Part shown: positions 1-9,039 of the stretch, in pieces
How positions within the stretch are numbered: position 1 is the first letter of the stretch
Layout: each line of letters begins with the position of its first letter
Origin: Planctomycetaceae bacterium
GTDB taxonomy: Bacteria > Planctomycetota > Planctomycetia > Planctomycetales > Planctomycetaceae
Length of the DNA: 64,000 bases
Direction of reading: 5' to 3'
NCBI GenBank assembly: GCA_024742875.1
Contig: JANSXP010000012.1
Span: 62,001-126,000, forward strand
The notes under the pieces: model-generated
The model's input: only the letters and a program-made list of their open reading frames with translations
Told to the model about the DNA's origin: nothing
The model's database searches: none
Made by a program: the position numbers and the translations under genes

Positions 1-1263
1 CGTCTGGGCTCCGGAGAGGCCACCGCGCTCAAAGATGTCGAAGGCCAGTTTGCCCTCGTGCATCGCAACGGTCATATCATCCGCATGGCGCGGTCCATTG
101 GTCGCCCCATGAGATACTTTCTGGCCAAGCAGATTGACGGTCCCTGCCTGGTGGTCGCCGAGCGGATGGACGAAATCCTCGCATGGCTGAAGCAGGAAGG
201 GCTGGACGACCAGTTTCATCCCACCTACACCCGCATGGTGCCTGCGCACTATGTGCTGGAGCTGGCCCTGGTGGGCTGCCCCGATCCCAATCCCGATTAT
301 CAGCGGTTTTTCACACCGGATCGCAACTCGCTGTCGACAGACCTCGACGACATCGGCTACCGCTACATTGCCGCCCTGCAGACGGCCGTCGCCAGCTGGC
401 TGGATCATATCCCTGCGGACGAGCCGATCGGAGTGCTGTTCAGTGGTGGCATCGACAGCGGTGCGGTGTTCTGCGCCGCCTATGACTGCCTGCTGAAACG
501 CGGTGAATCTCCCGCCCGGCTGAAGGCCTTCACACTGTCGGTGGAAGACGACGGACAGGACGCCGCTCAGGCCCATCAGTTCCTGTCGGATCTGGACCTG
601 GGCATGTTTCTGGAAGTCATTGACGTGCCCGCAGAGGCGATTGATTACCGCGAAGCCGTGCGACTGATTGAAGACTACAAACCGCTCGATGTGCAGTCCG
701 CCACGATGGCACTGGCACTGTGCCGCGCCATCCGCGAACGCTATCCGGAATGGATCTATCTGCTGGATGGCGACGGAGGCGATGAAAACCTCAAAGACTA
801 CCCCATTGAAGAAAACAGCGAGCTGACCATCCGCAGCGTGCTGAACAATCTGATGCTGTACCACGAAGGCTGGGGGGTCGATGCCGTCAAGCACTCGCTG
901 ACCTACAGTGGCGGACAGAGTCGAGGCCACGTGCGGTCCTCTGCGCCCGTACGGCACTTTGGCTTCCGGGGACTGAGCCCCTTTGCTCTGCCGCAGGTCA
1001 TCGCCGTCTCGGAAGCCATTCCGTTCATTGAACTGACGGACTGGCAGAACGAAAAGCTGTACGCGCTGAAAGGTGAAATCGTGCGTCGCGGAGTCGAGCA
1101 GGTCACCGGACTGACGATGCCGGTCTTTGAAAAACGGCGTTTCCAGCGGGGCGCGACGGTTGATTCCCGATTTGACAGTCTGTTCCCCGCCGATGAGGAG
1201 TCCTACCGGGCCGCTTTTCGCAGTGCGGTGGTCGCCATGAAGAGCGGCGATTCGACCGTCTGA
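1..1263 (+). CDS. Asparagine synthetase-like protein (5' end outside window)
   Basis: The reading frame is open from the first base, so the gene begins upstream and only its C-terminal part is seen. The PP-loop SGGIDSG (near nt 442-462) and the later DGDGGDEN segment match the ATP-pyrophosphatase domain of asparagine synthetases (SGG(I/L)DSS and SGDGxDE). The first ~100 codons (VEGQFALV, then IGRPMRYF) resemble the tail of a class II glutaminase domain, but the usual arginine-rich text is degenerate. The likely reaction is adenylation of a carboxylate followed by amidation. Substrate is unknown: it could be aspartate, or a different acceptor as in asparagine-synthetase-like amidotransferases. 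The downstream gene is convergent, separated by a terminator. Confidence 0.75.
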   Translation, partial: RLGSGEATALKDVEGQFALVHRNGHIIRMARSIGRPMRYFLAKQIDGPCLVVAERMDEILAWLKQEGLDDQFHPTYTRMVPAHYVLELALVGCPDPNPDYQRFFTPDRNSLSTDLDDIGYRYIAALQTAVASWLDHIPADEPIGVLFSGGIDSGAVFCAAYDCLLKRGESPARLKAFTLSVEDDGQDAAQAHQFLSDLDLGMFLEVIDVPAEAIDYREAVRLIEDYKPLDVQSATMALALCRAIRERYPEWIYLLDGDGGDENLKDYPIEENSELTIRSVLNNLMLYHEGWGVDAVKHSLTYSGGQSRGHVRSSAPVRHFGFRGLSPFALPQVIAVSEAIPFIELTDWQNEKLYALKGEIVRRGVEQVTGLTMPVFEKRRFQRGATVDSRFDSLFPADEESYRAAFRSAVVAMKSGDSTV

Positions 1264-1354
1264 GCAATCATCGGATGTCTGGTTGGCGCTGGCACATCGC
1301 GAACGACGCCTGCTGAATTTATCCGCATGCCAAACCACAGGTGCAAGCGCGACG

Positions 1355-1385
1355 AAAAACGGGTGCCCCTTTCGGGTCACCCGTT
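1355..1385 (-). terminator. Rho-independent terminator, minus strand
   Basis: An 8-bp stem (AACGGGTG at 1358-1365 with CACCCGTT at 1378-1385) is followed on the minus strand by five T residues (1355-1359). It lies about 100 nt past the stop of the BBP7 gene and between two convergent genes, so it probably ends the BBP7 transcript. Confidence 0.5.
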
Positions 1386-1481
1386 CTCAATTGGTCGTTT
1401 GCGTGAGACGTCCTGTTCTGGCCGTTTTGCCTGAACCGCTTTTCCCTATTCAGCACGCTCAGCACACGCAGTGAGCGTCTG

Positions 1482-2735
1482 TTAATAGCGGAAGACACCA
1501 CCAATGCTGAAGCCTCGCGTATAGAAGCTCTCCAGGTCCGACGCATGTTCGATGGACGGAGTGAAGGCTCCGGCAGCACCGGGCAGGCTGTTGTAGACGA
1601 CGTTGTCGTGTGGTCGTGTCAGGCGATAGATCCACATGAAATCGTAACCGCCAAACACAGAGAAGTTGGGAGACAGGTGCAGTTCCCCCGTGAAGCTGAT
1701 CTGCACGATGGGAGTGAAGTCGATGTCCCCGTCACTCAGACGTGTGGGCGTGGTGGCAGTGATTGGATTGGCGTAGGTTTCCGCGGAGTAATCATTCAGA
1801 GCGAACGCAACACGTGGCGTGGCGCTCAGGCTGATCCACTCGTTGCCAATTGACGCCCGACCACCAATTTCCGGACCGTAAAGATTGTTGACCGTATTGC
1901 CACCGATGCGGCTGACTTCCGGAGTCGCCAGCGTACCACCGCTGGTGAACACACCTCGATGATTGAACTCCTCTTCATAGGCCAGATAGCGAAACCCACC
2001 GAGCCACTGCCAGTCCACGCCCTGTCCGGCGTAGTAGGGTTTGGTGAGGAACGTGGCTTCCGCTCCCCACATCTGACTGCTGATATCCACATCAAAAGCA
2101 TCATCGTAAATCAGGTAGTTTGCCGTGGTCGCATCGACGGCCGCTCCGCTGGACAGCAGCGGTGTCACAATATTGGGACGGTTGACGGTTCCGATGGACT
2201 CGGTTCCCACGGCCCGACCGGCGGCGATATCTGTGATGTTGAAGCCATCGGTCACCTGTCCAGTGCCAAAAAACTGCAGTTCGAAATCGGCACTTTGCAG
2301 GTCCACGCCCCAGGTACCGCGAACACCGGGTACATCGTCCAGACCAATGTTGCCCAGTGTGGGCGTCACACCGATACCGGCCGCGATTCCGCCGTTGAGG
2401 TTGTCAAACACGGTCTGAGGATCGACCTGGTTGAGAACGGGTGCCCCAATGGGATCGCTGCCAGGGCGAGCGAACGTCCAGTGGATGTACTCAAACCGCA
2501 TCCAGCTGCGTTTGGCAACCGCAGTCAAAGCCCGTTCAATCGGCTGCTGGTCATCCCACAGCCGAGGCTTCTGCCCCACATGGTAGTCCACAATGGGGGC
2601 CGCGTACTGGCTTTGAGGAATGTGGATTCCCGGATGCCAGTTGCCCTGCGAATAAGTCTGCCCAAACGTAGTGGAACAGCAGGCAACGACAGTCCAGATG
2701 GCTGCGACACATCGGAACAGGTTCGGACGATACAT
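1482..2735 (-). CDS. BBP7 family outer-membrane beta-barrel protein
   Basis: The protein is about 417 residues from the chosen ATG at 2735, which gives a clean signal peptide (MYRPNLFRCVAAIW, ending TTFGQ). The open frame extends 94 codons further upstream, but that part does not look like protein. The mature protein has the features of the planctomycete BBP7 family: an early tryptophan and aromatic-rich segment (RSWMRFEYIHW), long inserts with short amphipathic strands, GGFRYLAYEEEF, and a C-terminal run of alternating strands (FGGYDFMWIYRL) ending in aromatic FRY, as in outer-membrane barrels. Role is unknown; the family is assumed to form outer-membrane pores or surface proteins. The gene is monocistronic, with a candidate promoter upstream and a terminator downstream. 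Confidence 0.8.
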   Translation of the reverse strand: MYRPNLFRCVAAIWTVVACCSTTFGQTYSQGNWHPGIHIPQSQYAAPIVDYHVGQKPRLWDDQQPIERALTAVAKRSWMRFEYIHWTFARPGSDPIGAPVLNQVDPQTVFDNLNGGIAAGIGVTPTLGNIGLDDVPGVRGTWGVDLQSADFELQFFGTGQVTDGFNITDIAAGRAVGTESIGTVNRPNIVTPLLSSGAAVDATTANYLIYDDAFDVDISSQMWGAEATFLTKPYYAGQGVDWQWLGGFRYLAYEEEFNHRGVFTSGGTLATPEVSRIGGNTVNNLYGPEIGGRASIGNEWISLSATPRVAFALNDYSAETYANPITATTPTRLSDGDIDFTPIVQISFTGELHLSPNFSVFGGYDFMWIYRLTRPHDNVVYNSLPGAAGAFTPSIEHASDLESFYTRGFSIGGVFRY

Positions 2736-2877
2736 GCGAACCAGACCTTCACAAATTCGTCGGTGAGCCAGTTGGTGTACGACAGGCGAACAGCGGACTG
2801 TTCGGAGCAGACAGTTCAAAACACCACAAGCACGACCGACCGTGTTGAAAAACACAGTCTGCTGTCGTCGATATCGG

Positions 2878-2905
2878 TTTATATGGGCTGTAATCTTTGC
2901 TCCAA
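2878..2905 (-). promoter_or_regulatory. Candidate sigma70-type promoter for the BBP7 gene
   Basis: On the minus strand, TTGGAG (2900-2905) and TATAAA (2878-2883) are separated by 16 nt. The -10 box matches the consensus at five of six bases; the -35 box is weak. It would give a leader of about 135 nt before the ATG at 2735. Sequence resemblance only. Confidence 0.3.
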
Positions 2906-3079
2906 TTTTGCTGCTGGCGACGTTTTTACCTGTTATAGAATTTGCGTAAGATATGGGGTCCGGGCGTTGCCTCACCGGCCGGCATTCGCAGCGTCTCAAC
3001 AGACGTCCCTCCCACATTGACCCTCACGTTCCGGCAGGAACCGCCGGTTCATCACTCAGCCTTCTGCGGAAAGATCAAC

Positions 3080-3904
3080 ATGAGCCATCCCGCCTCCTTC
3101 CACTTCCCACGTCTTCATCTGCTGCTGATTCCTCTGTGCCTGGCTCTCGGCTGCCAAAGTGAAACCCAGCAGCCAGCGACGAGCGAGGGCAACGAAACAG
3201 ACGAAGAACTGGGCCTGGCCCCCGAGAGTGACTCTGAGCCGGACGCCACGCCTGAATACGCGGCCGCTCCCGAAGGCAAAGTGCTGCGGCACACCGTGTT
3301 CTTTTCGTTTAAGGAAGAGTCGTCAGCAGAGGACGTGCAGTCTGTCGTTGATGCGTTCCGGGGACTGCCGGGCAAAATCGAAGAGATCATCGACTTTGAG
3401 TGGGGCGTGAACAACAGCCCGGAAGGACTGAATGACGGGTTCACTCACTGCTTCATTCTGACATTTGCTGACGAGGCCGGACGGGCCGCCTACCTGCCTC
3501 ACCCGGCCCACAAGGATTTTGGCGACGTCCTTCGTCCCCACATGAAGGACGTGTTTGTCATCGACTATTGGGGAGATAAAGACATGGCCGAAGTGGAGTC
3601 TCCCCTGCGTCACGCCGTCTTCTTCCGATTTAAAGAGGACGCCTCCGATGAAGGCATTCAGCAGGTGGAAGAAGCCTTCGCCGCGCTGCCGGGCAAAATT
3701 GAAGAAATCAAAGCTCTCGAATGGGGCAAAAACAACAGTCCCGAAAAGCACGACGACGGCTTCACTCACTGCTTTTTCGTGACCTTTGCTGATGACGCCG
3801 GACGGGACGTGTATCTGCCGCATCCGGAACACAAGGCCTTTGTGGAAATCGTCGGTCCTGTGCTGGACGCCCCACGCGTGCTGGACTTCAACGCGGCCGA
3901 ATAA
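3080..3904 (+). CDS. Lipoprotein with two tandem Dabb (stress-responsive A/B barrel) domains
   Basis: The protein is 274 residues. The start at 3080 is chosen because it gives a lipoprotein signal with lipobox LALGC (Cys25) and is preceded by GGAAAG; the frame extends upstream without such support. After an acidic, low-complexity linker (residues ~30-66) there are two Dabb domains (about 69-165 and 175-270). Each begins with LRH(T/A)VFF.FKE and carries LPGKIEEI, NNSPE, DGFTHCF and YLPHP.HK, so the copies are a recent internal duplication. Dabb domains are small dimeric ferredoxin-like barrels. A covalent tandem dimer tethered to a membrane is plausible, but the ligand or reaction is unknown. 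It is transcribed divergently from the BBP7 gene. Confidence 0.8.
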   Translation: MSHPASFHFPRLHLLLIPLCLALGCQSETQQPATSEGNETDEELGLAPESDSEPDATPEYAAAPEGKVLRHTVFFSFKEESSAEDVQSVVDAFRGLPGKIEEIIDFEWGVNNSPEGLNDGFTHCFILTFADEAGRAAYLPHPAHKDFGDVLRPHMKDVFVIDYWGDKDMAEVESPLRHAVFFRFKEDASDEGIQQVEEAFAALPGKIEEIKALEWGKNNSPEKHDDGFTHCFFVTFADDAGRDVYLPHPEHKAFVEIVGPVLDAPRVLDFNAAE

Positions 3905-3937
3905 CGGCGGCCAGATCAGGCCTTCCTCTCACAAACG

Positions 3938-3977
3938 CAGCAAACCGTGGCCCCCTGGGACCACGGTTTGCTGATTT
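3938..3977 (+). terminator. Strong hairpin between convergent genes
   Basis: A perfect 13-bp inverted repeat (CAGCAAACCGTGG at 3938-3950 with its complement at 3961-3973) has a 10-nt loop. The trailing T tract is weak (ATTTA). Its place between two convergent stop codons (3904 and 4013) supports a terminator serving one or both strands. Confidence 0.6.
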
Positions 3978-4012
3978 ACGGCCATTTGTCTTTCCCACGT
4001 CGGCACGGGGCG

Positions 4013-5203
4013 TTAATCCAGTTCCACATCACGGATAAAGCAGTGATCGACCACCGTGGGGCTCAGATGCAGGTCGCGTCCCACGCGATGAATGAACGCT
4101 CGTTCCTCATCAGACACTTTCCCGTCGGCGATCGCGATCAGACACAAATCGCGAATGATCTGAATGCGGCGTGCGTGCGGCACCACGCGATTGGCATCTT
4201 CAATGCGTCCCGCCAGGCGCTCCTGCAGTTTGTCCACGTCCAGATGATCGCCAAACGTACCCTCACCAAACAGGCTGTCAAAAGCGCGAATTTCATCGTC
4301 GGTGATTTCTCCATCGACCTGCATGAGCACGCAGCCGGCGGCAAACAGGACTCGTCTCATCATCTCGGCCACTTCGCTGTCTTCTTCCAGGTAGCCGGGT
4401 GCCATCATGGCCATCAGTCGGTGGCATTCCGATTCGAGGGTTGCCCGGTCAGAGCCACCGCTGATGTACAGGTCTGACTGGACAAACTTCTGCAGGGCCT
4501 TCACCCGCAGCGGAGTGAACGGGTGCGTCATGAACCAGTCTTCCTGGTGACTGTCGTCTTCGCTCGGCTCTTCATCCATCGCCATCTCGTCGGCCTGTGC
4601 GGCAAATTCATCGATGCGAATTTCTATCAGATTGGACGTCAGCCCGGACGCCAGCTTAAACAGCGCACGGGCAGAAGCATCCGGATCCGCGGCACACAGA
4701 GCGCCCGCCCGGTCGGCCGAAATCTCCGCATAGCGCGACCACGAAAACAGCTGCAGGGCCAGTCGTGCGTCGACACGGTCTTTGCCTTTCACCAGCAGTC
4801 CGATGGGGATGTCGTGGTGGGCAAACAGATGGTGGCCCAGCTCGTGGCCCATGACAAACAGCAGCTCCTGCTCGTCAAATTTCTCCAGAATCGCGCTGGA
4901 GAACATCAGCAGCAAAGTGCCCTTTTCGGGCTTGATGCAGGCCGCATTGAATTGCGGAGAGTTGTAAACGTAGGTCTCCATCGGGATGTCGACTGACAGA
5001 CGCTCCGCGCAACTTTGCAACATTGTGTGCAGCCGAGGCGACATCGTTTTGGTGAGCCGCAGCGACGTGACCAGCAACTGGCGTCTGGCACTGCGAGACG
5101 GATTTTCCTCAACGTCTTTGCGTACCTTCCTGACCTGTTCCACTTCCAGCAGACTGGTGTGCAGCGCCTCGTCGCCTTCACAGCGAAATTCCGAACTGTC
5201 CAT
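4013..5203 (-). CDS. M48-family zinc metallopeptidase with C-terminal TerB-like domain
   Basis: The protein is 396 residues from the ATG at 5203; an alternative ATG lies 15 codons upstream. The zinc-binding helix HELGHHLFAHH (residues 120-130) gives the two His ligands and catalytic Glu. The glutamate in AEISADRAG (E160, D164) fits the third ligand of M48 peptidases. No transmembrane segment is evident, unlike HtpX/Oma1, so it may be cytoplasmic or peripheral. The C-terminal third (about 285-390) has paired helices with VDGEITDDEIRAFD and ADGKVSDEERAFI, the acidic pattern of TerB/tellurite-resistance-like domains. A protease fused to such a domain suggests a stress-linked or metal-sensing role. 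The substrate is unknown. Confidence 0.82.
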   Translation of the reverse strand: MDSSEFRCEGDEALHTSLLEVEQVRKVRKDVEENPSRSARRQLLVTSLRLTKTMSPRLHTMLQSCAERLSVDIPMETYVYNSPQFNAACIKPEKGTLLLMFSSAILEKFDEQELLFVMGHELGHHLFAHHDIPIGLLVKGKDRVDARLALQLFSWSRYAEISADRAGALCAADPDASARALFKLASGLTSNLIEIRIDEFAAQADEMAMDEEPSEDDSHQEDWFMTHPFTPLRVKALQKFVQSDLYISGGSDRATLESECHRLMAMMAPGYLEEDSEVAEMMRRVLFAAGCVLMQVDGEITDDEIRAFDSLFGEGTFGDHLDVDKLQERLAGRIEDANRVVPHARRIQIIRDLCLIAIADGKVSDEERAFIHRVGRDLHLSPTVVDHCFIRDVELD

Positions 5204-5400
5204 CCGAGTTAATCCTGTTTGCAGCCTCAATGTCAACTTTGCCCGCATCCTGAACTCTATCACATACGAGTGTGAGGAGGCATCTGCGAAGAATAATCCG
5301 GACTGACTCCACGGCGGCGGCGAAAAGCTGTCGAATGGTGTCAGCCGGGTGAGATTCCATCCTCTGGTCAGACGAGAGTGGGCGCACGACCGCGTACCTG

Positions 5401-5428
5401 TTGCCAGACAGCCGGTCAGTGTTACACT
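5401..5428 (+). promoter_or_regulatory. Candidate sigma70-type promoter for the dapF pair
   Basis: TTGCCA (5401-5406) and TACACT (5423-5428) are separated by 16 nt and lie 25 nt before the TTG start at 5454. The -35 box matches the consensus at five of six positions and the -10 box at four of six. Confidence 0.4.
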
Positions 5429-5453
5429 AAAGTGGCCTCGGGAGGAAATCGAT

Positions 5454-5990
5454 TTGAGCATCACGCAGACGTTTCACGCACAGCAGTTTCCCAACGGATA
5501 TGACCTGGTCGACGGTGTCCGCATGCACCAGGAAAACGGGGATCAGTTTCAGATTCCCCCCGACGTACTGAAACGTCATCTGGGCAGTGGGCAGTTTGTG
5601 GAACTTCGCATCAACTCACAGCGGTTTTCCGCGCATGAGGACACGGAAGAGCCGTGTCAGTGCGATTCCTGCCAGGACGTTGCGTCGCACCCGATTCTCG
5701 GCCACCCGGAACCGGAATCACTGTATCCGGCACCGGAGGGTCATGTGCCGGCACGAGGCTGGGGGGAGGACTTCTGGGTGCAGATTGTGGGCCGGGAAGG
5801 GGACCATTTTCTGGGCACTGTGGACAATCGCCTGCATGAATCCCGGCTGCACGAACTTGTGTTTGGAGAATCGATCGCCTTTCATGCGTGCCACGTGCTG
5901 ACCATTCACCCCAGTCACCGGCAGGAACTGGTGCTGGGCATGAACGAAAAAGATCTGCGTGAACTGGTCAACTGGCTGGGCAAACAGTGA
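5454..5990 (+). CDS. Conserved hypothetical protein, DUF2314-like C-terminal region
   Basis: The protein is about 178 residues. The start is a TTG at 5454 with GGAGG (5441-5445) eight nt upstream; upstream in-frame starts have no such site. A small CxxC knuckle (CQCDSCQD, residues ~65-72) precedes a segment (DFWVQIVGREGDHFLGTVDN) that resembles DUF2314-type domains, small folds with alternating strands and a conserved FWV motif. That assignment is tentative. The stop overlaps the dapF start (GTGA at 5987-5990), so the two are translationally coupled. The family function is unknown, and pairing with a lysine/peptidoglycan-precursor gene does not by itself define it. Confidence 0.65.
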   Translation: MSITQTFHAQQFPNGYDLVDGVRMHQENGDQFQIPPDVLKRHLGSGQFVELRINSQRFSAHEDTEEPCQCDSCQDVASHPILGHPEPESLYPAPEGHVPARGWGEDFWVQIVGREGDHFLGTVDNRLHESRLHELVFGESIAFHACHVLTIHPSHRQELVLGMNEKDLRELVNWLGKQ

Positions 5991-6871
5991 CGCAGCTGCC
6001 CTTTGTAAAAATGCAGGGCGCCGGCAACGATTACATTTTCCTGGATGGTTTCCGCTCGGCACTGCCGGCCGATCCGGGCATTCTTGCCCGCGATATCAGT
6101 GATCGTCATACGGGCGTTGGCAGCGACGGTCTGGTCACCATCGAACGTCCGACCGATGACGACTGCGACGCCGTGATGCGCATGTGGAACGCGGACGGCA
6201 GTCAGGGACTGATGTGTGGCAACGCCCTGCGATGTGTGGCCCTGCGACTGCACACTCACCAGTCGTTTGAGCGGGTTCGCATTCGCACGGCGACTCGTGT
6301 CGTTACCGTGATCACGCTTCAGGTCGCAAAAGATGGTCAGTGCGGACAATTCTCAGCCGACCTGGGAACAGCGACGCCGGCAACGACGCTGGTTTGCCCG
6401 CGCAGCGAATTTCCACTGCTGTCCAGTCGGGACGATTTGCCGCAGCAACTGACTTTGCACAGCCTGAGCGTCGGCAATCCGCATGCCGTCGTTTTTACAG
6501 ACCATGCCACCGATGCCCTCGTGCAGGATTTCGGGGCGGCGATTGCCCGCTGGTCCCGCTTCCCGGAAGGCACCAATGTGGAGTGGGTGGAGACCGTCAA
6601 CAACCTTCACCTGCGCGTACGAGTATGGGAACGCGGTAGTGGTGAAACGCTGGCCTGCGGATCGGGCGCGTGTGCTGTTGTGGCGGCCGGCGTGCAACTC
6701 GGACAACTGCCCGTCAATCAGGACGTTACCGTTGAACTGCCGGGAGGCACGCTGCAGGTGCGTCAGGAGCCAAACGAGAGGCTGCAGCTGCGGGGACCAG
6801 CGACGGTGGTGTTTGAAGGCAGCTGGCCCCTGCGAGCGCAGAAGCCGCGCGATCAGTCAGCGATGCCGTAG
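5987..6871 (+). CDS. dapF: Diaminopimelate epimerase
   Basis: The enzyme interconverts LL- and meso-diaminopimelate, for lysine synthesis and for peptidoglycan. It is 294 residues, slightly longer than typical. The N-terminus [13 protein letters not shown] is characteristic. The two catalytic cysteines are visible in MCGNALRC and [16 protein letters not shown] and EGTNVEWV are the usual substrate-binding segments. It starts with GTG overlapping the preceding stop by four nt, and its 3' end overlaps the convergent glycosyltransferase by 19 nt. Planctomycetes were long debated as lacking peptidoglycan; an intact dapF fits a DAP-type pathway. Confidence 0.95.
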   Translation: MTQLPFVKMQGAGNDYIFLDGFRSALPADPGILARDISDRHTGVGSDGLVTIERPTDDDCDAVMRMWNADGSQGLMCGNALRCVALRLHTHQSFERVRIRTATRVVTVITLQVAKDGQCGQFSADLGTATPATTLVCPRSEFPLLSSRDDLPQQLTLHSLSVGNPHAVVFTDHATDALVQDFGAAIARWSRFPEGTNVEWVETVNNLHLRVRVWERGSGETLACGSGACAVVAAGVQLGQLPVNQDVTVELPGGTLQVRQEPNERLQLRGPATVVFEGSWPLRAQKPRDQSAMP

Positions 6872-7683
6872 CGGAAGATGCACCACAGCGCCTGAAAGCC
6901 ATCCCGCCAGCCGATGTGCTTGCCTTCGGCATAGGTACGTCCCGAATAACTCACCGCAATTTCGTAGATTCGATGCCGACGCCTGGCAACGCGAGCCGTA
7001 ATCTCCGGTTCAAAGCCGAATCGATTCTGCTTCAGGCGGGGTGTCAGTTCGTCAATCACACTGCGACGGAACACCTTGTAGCAGGTTTCCATGTCGGTCA
7101 GGTTCAGGTTGGTGAAGCAGTTGGACATCACCGTGAGAAACTTGTTGCCCAGATAGTGCCACCAGTACAGCACACGGTGCGCCTGATCGCCCAGAAAACG
7201 ACTGCCAAACACCACGTCCGCTTTGTCTTCGATGATCGGCTTCAGCAGCCTCGGATACTCACTGGGATCGTATTCCAGATCGGCATCCTGGATGATGACA
7301 ATATCGCCGTCGACTTTGGAAAACCCGGTCCGCAAAGCGGCCCCTTTTCCCTGGTTGACTTCGTGCGCAAACACGCGAATTCTGTTGAAGTCATCCTCGC
7401 CGCCTTCGGCCGCCAGCTCGTCAAGAATTCGCTGCGTGTCGTCGCTGCTGCAGTCGTTGACGAGGATCAGCTCTTTGCGGATCGGCACTTCACGAACACG
7501 ATCGACCAGGTTGCGCAGCGTCGCCTCTTCGTTGTAGACGGGAATCACGACCGACAGCCGCATCTGCTCCGGAATGCAGTACAGTCCCAGCTGGCGACAC
7601 GCCGATTCGCCGAGCGTCTGGCGATGATTTTCGTACCACTTTGGCGACCACGGCCGCAGTTCTGTTTGCTGTTCGTCCGTCAT
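6853..7683 (-). CDS. Family 2 glycosyltransferase (polyprenyl-phosphate mannose synthase-like)
   Basis: The protein is 276 residues. After ~40 N-terminal residues the GT-A fold starts with [11 protein letters not shown], followed by [22 protein letters not shown], the metal-binding [11 protein letters not shown] and GSRFLG. These match the DPM1/GtrB group that transfers a sugar from a nucleotide donor to a polyprenyl phosphate. The C-terminal part has the [15 protein letters not shown] ending common in this group, without clear transmembrane segments. Such enzymes supply lipid-linked sugars for glycolipids or protein glycosylation. The gene stands 60 nt downstream of the ATP-grasp-like gene on the same strand and may share its transcript. 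Confidence 0.85.
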   Translation of the reverse strand: MTDEQQTELRPWSPKWYENHRQTLGESACRQLGLYCIPEQMRLSVVIPVYNEEATLRNLVDRVREVPIRKELILVNDCSSDDTQRILDELAAEGGEDDFNRIRVFAHEVNQGKGAALRTGFSKVDGDIVIIQDADLEYDPSEYPRLLKPIIEDKADVVFGSRFLGDQAHRVLYWWHYLGNKFLTVMSNCFTNLNLTDMETCYKVFRRSVIDELTPRLKQNRFGFEPEITARVARRRHRIYEIAVSYSGRTYAEGKHIGWRDGFQALWCIFRYGIAD

Positions 7684-7743
7684 TTCCAGTCCTGTTGCTG
7701 CCGTCCCGGGGGCAACCGTCCAGTATGTTGAGGCAGGCTCCGG

Positions 7744-8940
7744 TCAGCCATGTTGTGCCAGATGCTCACGAAGAGTCCGCTCGGCTGTTTTGAGCCGATT
7801 CAGGCAGTTCCCTGACAGCAGCAGCGTGGTCGTGCGGACCGGTCGACTCCCCATAGCCAGCGGACTGACTCTGGTGATACGTACGCCTTTGAGATCATAC
7901 GTCGCGAGAAGCATTCGAGCGGTTTCAGAAGGATCGGAAAATTCTGAATCCTGCTTTGATACGTCTTTCGCTGCCGTACGAATTTGACACCACAGCACCC
8001 GATCAACCGGTTGACACAGCCGACGGCCGGCCAGCGCCAGCCGCCCCATCGAATATCTTGCGTTAATATCGTTGCAGATTCGAATACCCGCATTTCCGTT
8101 GGCATCACGAAAGCGAAACCCGTCCAGCCCCAGCGGCCCCCAATAGCCCGCCTGACCACACTCCCGGGCCAACTGTCGGGCGCTGATCAGAACTTCGTCG
8201 GGAAGCTGCAGTTCTTCCGGGGAACAGACCAGATTTCCGGCATAGCGGCCCATCTTGTCGTTGATCAGTTCCGTCGCACCGATCAGCGCCATGTCGCCTT
8301 CAGGCGTCACATCAAAATGCAGACTCCATTCCTGTGTGATCTGTCGCCACGGCTCCACATACACACCGCCGGCCTGCAGCTGACGATTCCGCCAGCCCCG
8401 TTGCTGGTCATTGAGCGTGCTGCCACTACCGAGCAGGCGATTTCGCCCCGCATGACTGTATTGCGGTTTGGCACACCATCGCGATGGGGCGGCCGGCATC
8501 TGATCGATCGCCTCCGCCCATTCCGACTCGGTGCGACAAAACCTGCCAAACGGCTGCTCCTGCCAGCCGCCGTCCATCAGCCACACTCGATCGTGCCGGG
8601 CCAGAAACTCGCGGCTGTTCACGCACTGCACATCGATTTGGTCCGGAGGTGCAGGGCCCTCACCGCTGTGCCAGCGGCGACACTCCTGCGTCCAGCCCCA
8701 GGGCAACAGTCGACCTGATACCGGTCGCTGGCCAGCGGTGACAAATTGATCAACAGCAAGCCAGTCAGGCAGGCCAGCCGGCCGCTGTTCAGTCGGCAGC
8801 AACACCCGGTCATTCGGTTCCGCCAGTACGGCCATCGTGCTGGCAAGGTCTTCCAGCGCCGCCACCGTCTGGCCGCCGGGGCAGAATGCCGGGTTGCGGA
8901 GGGTGTCTTCGAACTGAAAGTTGGGCAGCAGTAACCTCAT
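7744..8940 (-). CDS. ATP-grasp-like protein of unknown substrate
   Basis: The protein is 398 residues from the ATG at 8940. I do not recognise a named family. The C-terminal half has ATP-grasp features: a possible glycine-rich loop (KPQYSHAGRNRLLGSGS), an acceptor strand region (VEPWRQITQEWSLHF then GDMALIGATE), and a metal-binding-like tail (GPLGLDGFRF followed by RICNDINARYSMGRLAL), which parallels the E/D...N-x-R segment of carboxylate-amine ligases. The N-terminal ~150 residues resemble a pre-ATP-grasp domain. Related planctomycete proteins are usually annotated hypothetical. If correct, it joins a carboxylate to an amine or thiol using ATP. It precedes the glycosyltransferase gene. Confidence 0.6.
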   Translation of the reverse strand: MRLLLPNFQFEDTLRNPAFCPGGQTVAALEDLASTMAVLAEPNDRVLLPTEQRPAGLPDWLAVDQFVTAGQRPVSGRLLPWGWTQECRRWHSGEGPAPPDQIDVQCVNSREFLARHDRVWLMDGGWQEQPFGRFCRTESEWAEAIDQMPAAPSRWCAKPQYSHAGRNRLLGSGSTLNDQQRGWRNRQLQAGGVYVEPWRQITQEWSLHFDVTPEGDMALIGATELINDKMGRYAGNLVCSPEELQLPDEVLISARQLARECGQAGYWGPLGLDGFRFRDANGNAGIRICNDINARYSMGRLALAGRRLCQPVDRVLWCQIRTAAKDVSKQDSEFSDPSETARMLLATYDLKGVRITRVSPLAMGSRPVRTTTLLLSGNCLNRLKTAERTLREHLAQHG

Positions 8941-9039
8941 GAATCCTCCGCGGACGATGGCCAGGCTCTCGCCTTCACCATGGCGGCCGATCTACAATCC
9001 CGACGTCTGCCACGATACCTCATCATTACGGAATCCCAA

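Noticed and set aside
2736-3017. Upstream extension of the BBP7 frame
   Set aside because: No ribosome site, and the downstream ATG gives a proper signal peptide.
1959-3020. Long plus-strand frame (353 codons) across the BBP7 gene
   Set aside because: It is antisense to a gene with a signal peptide and barrel-like composition; its own translation has no domain or ribosome site.
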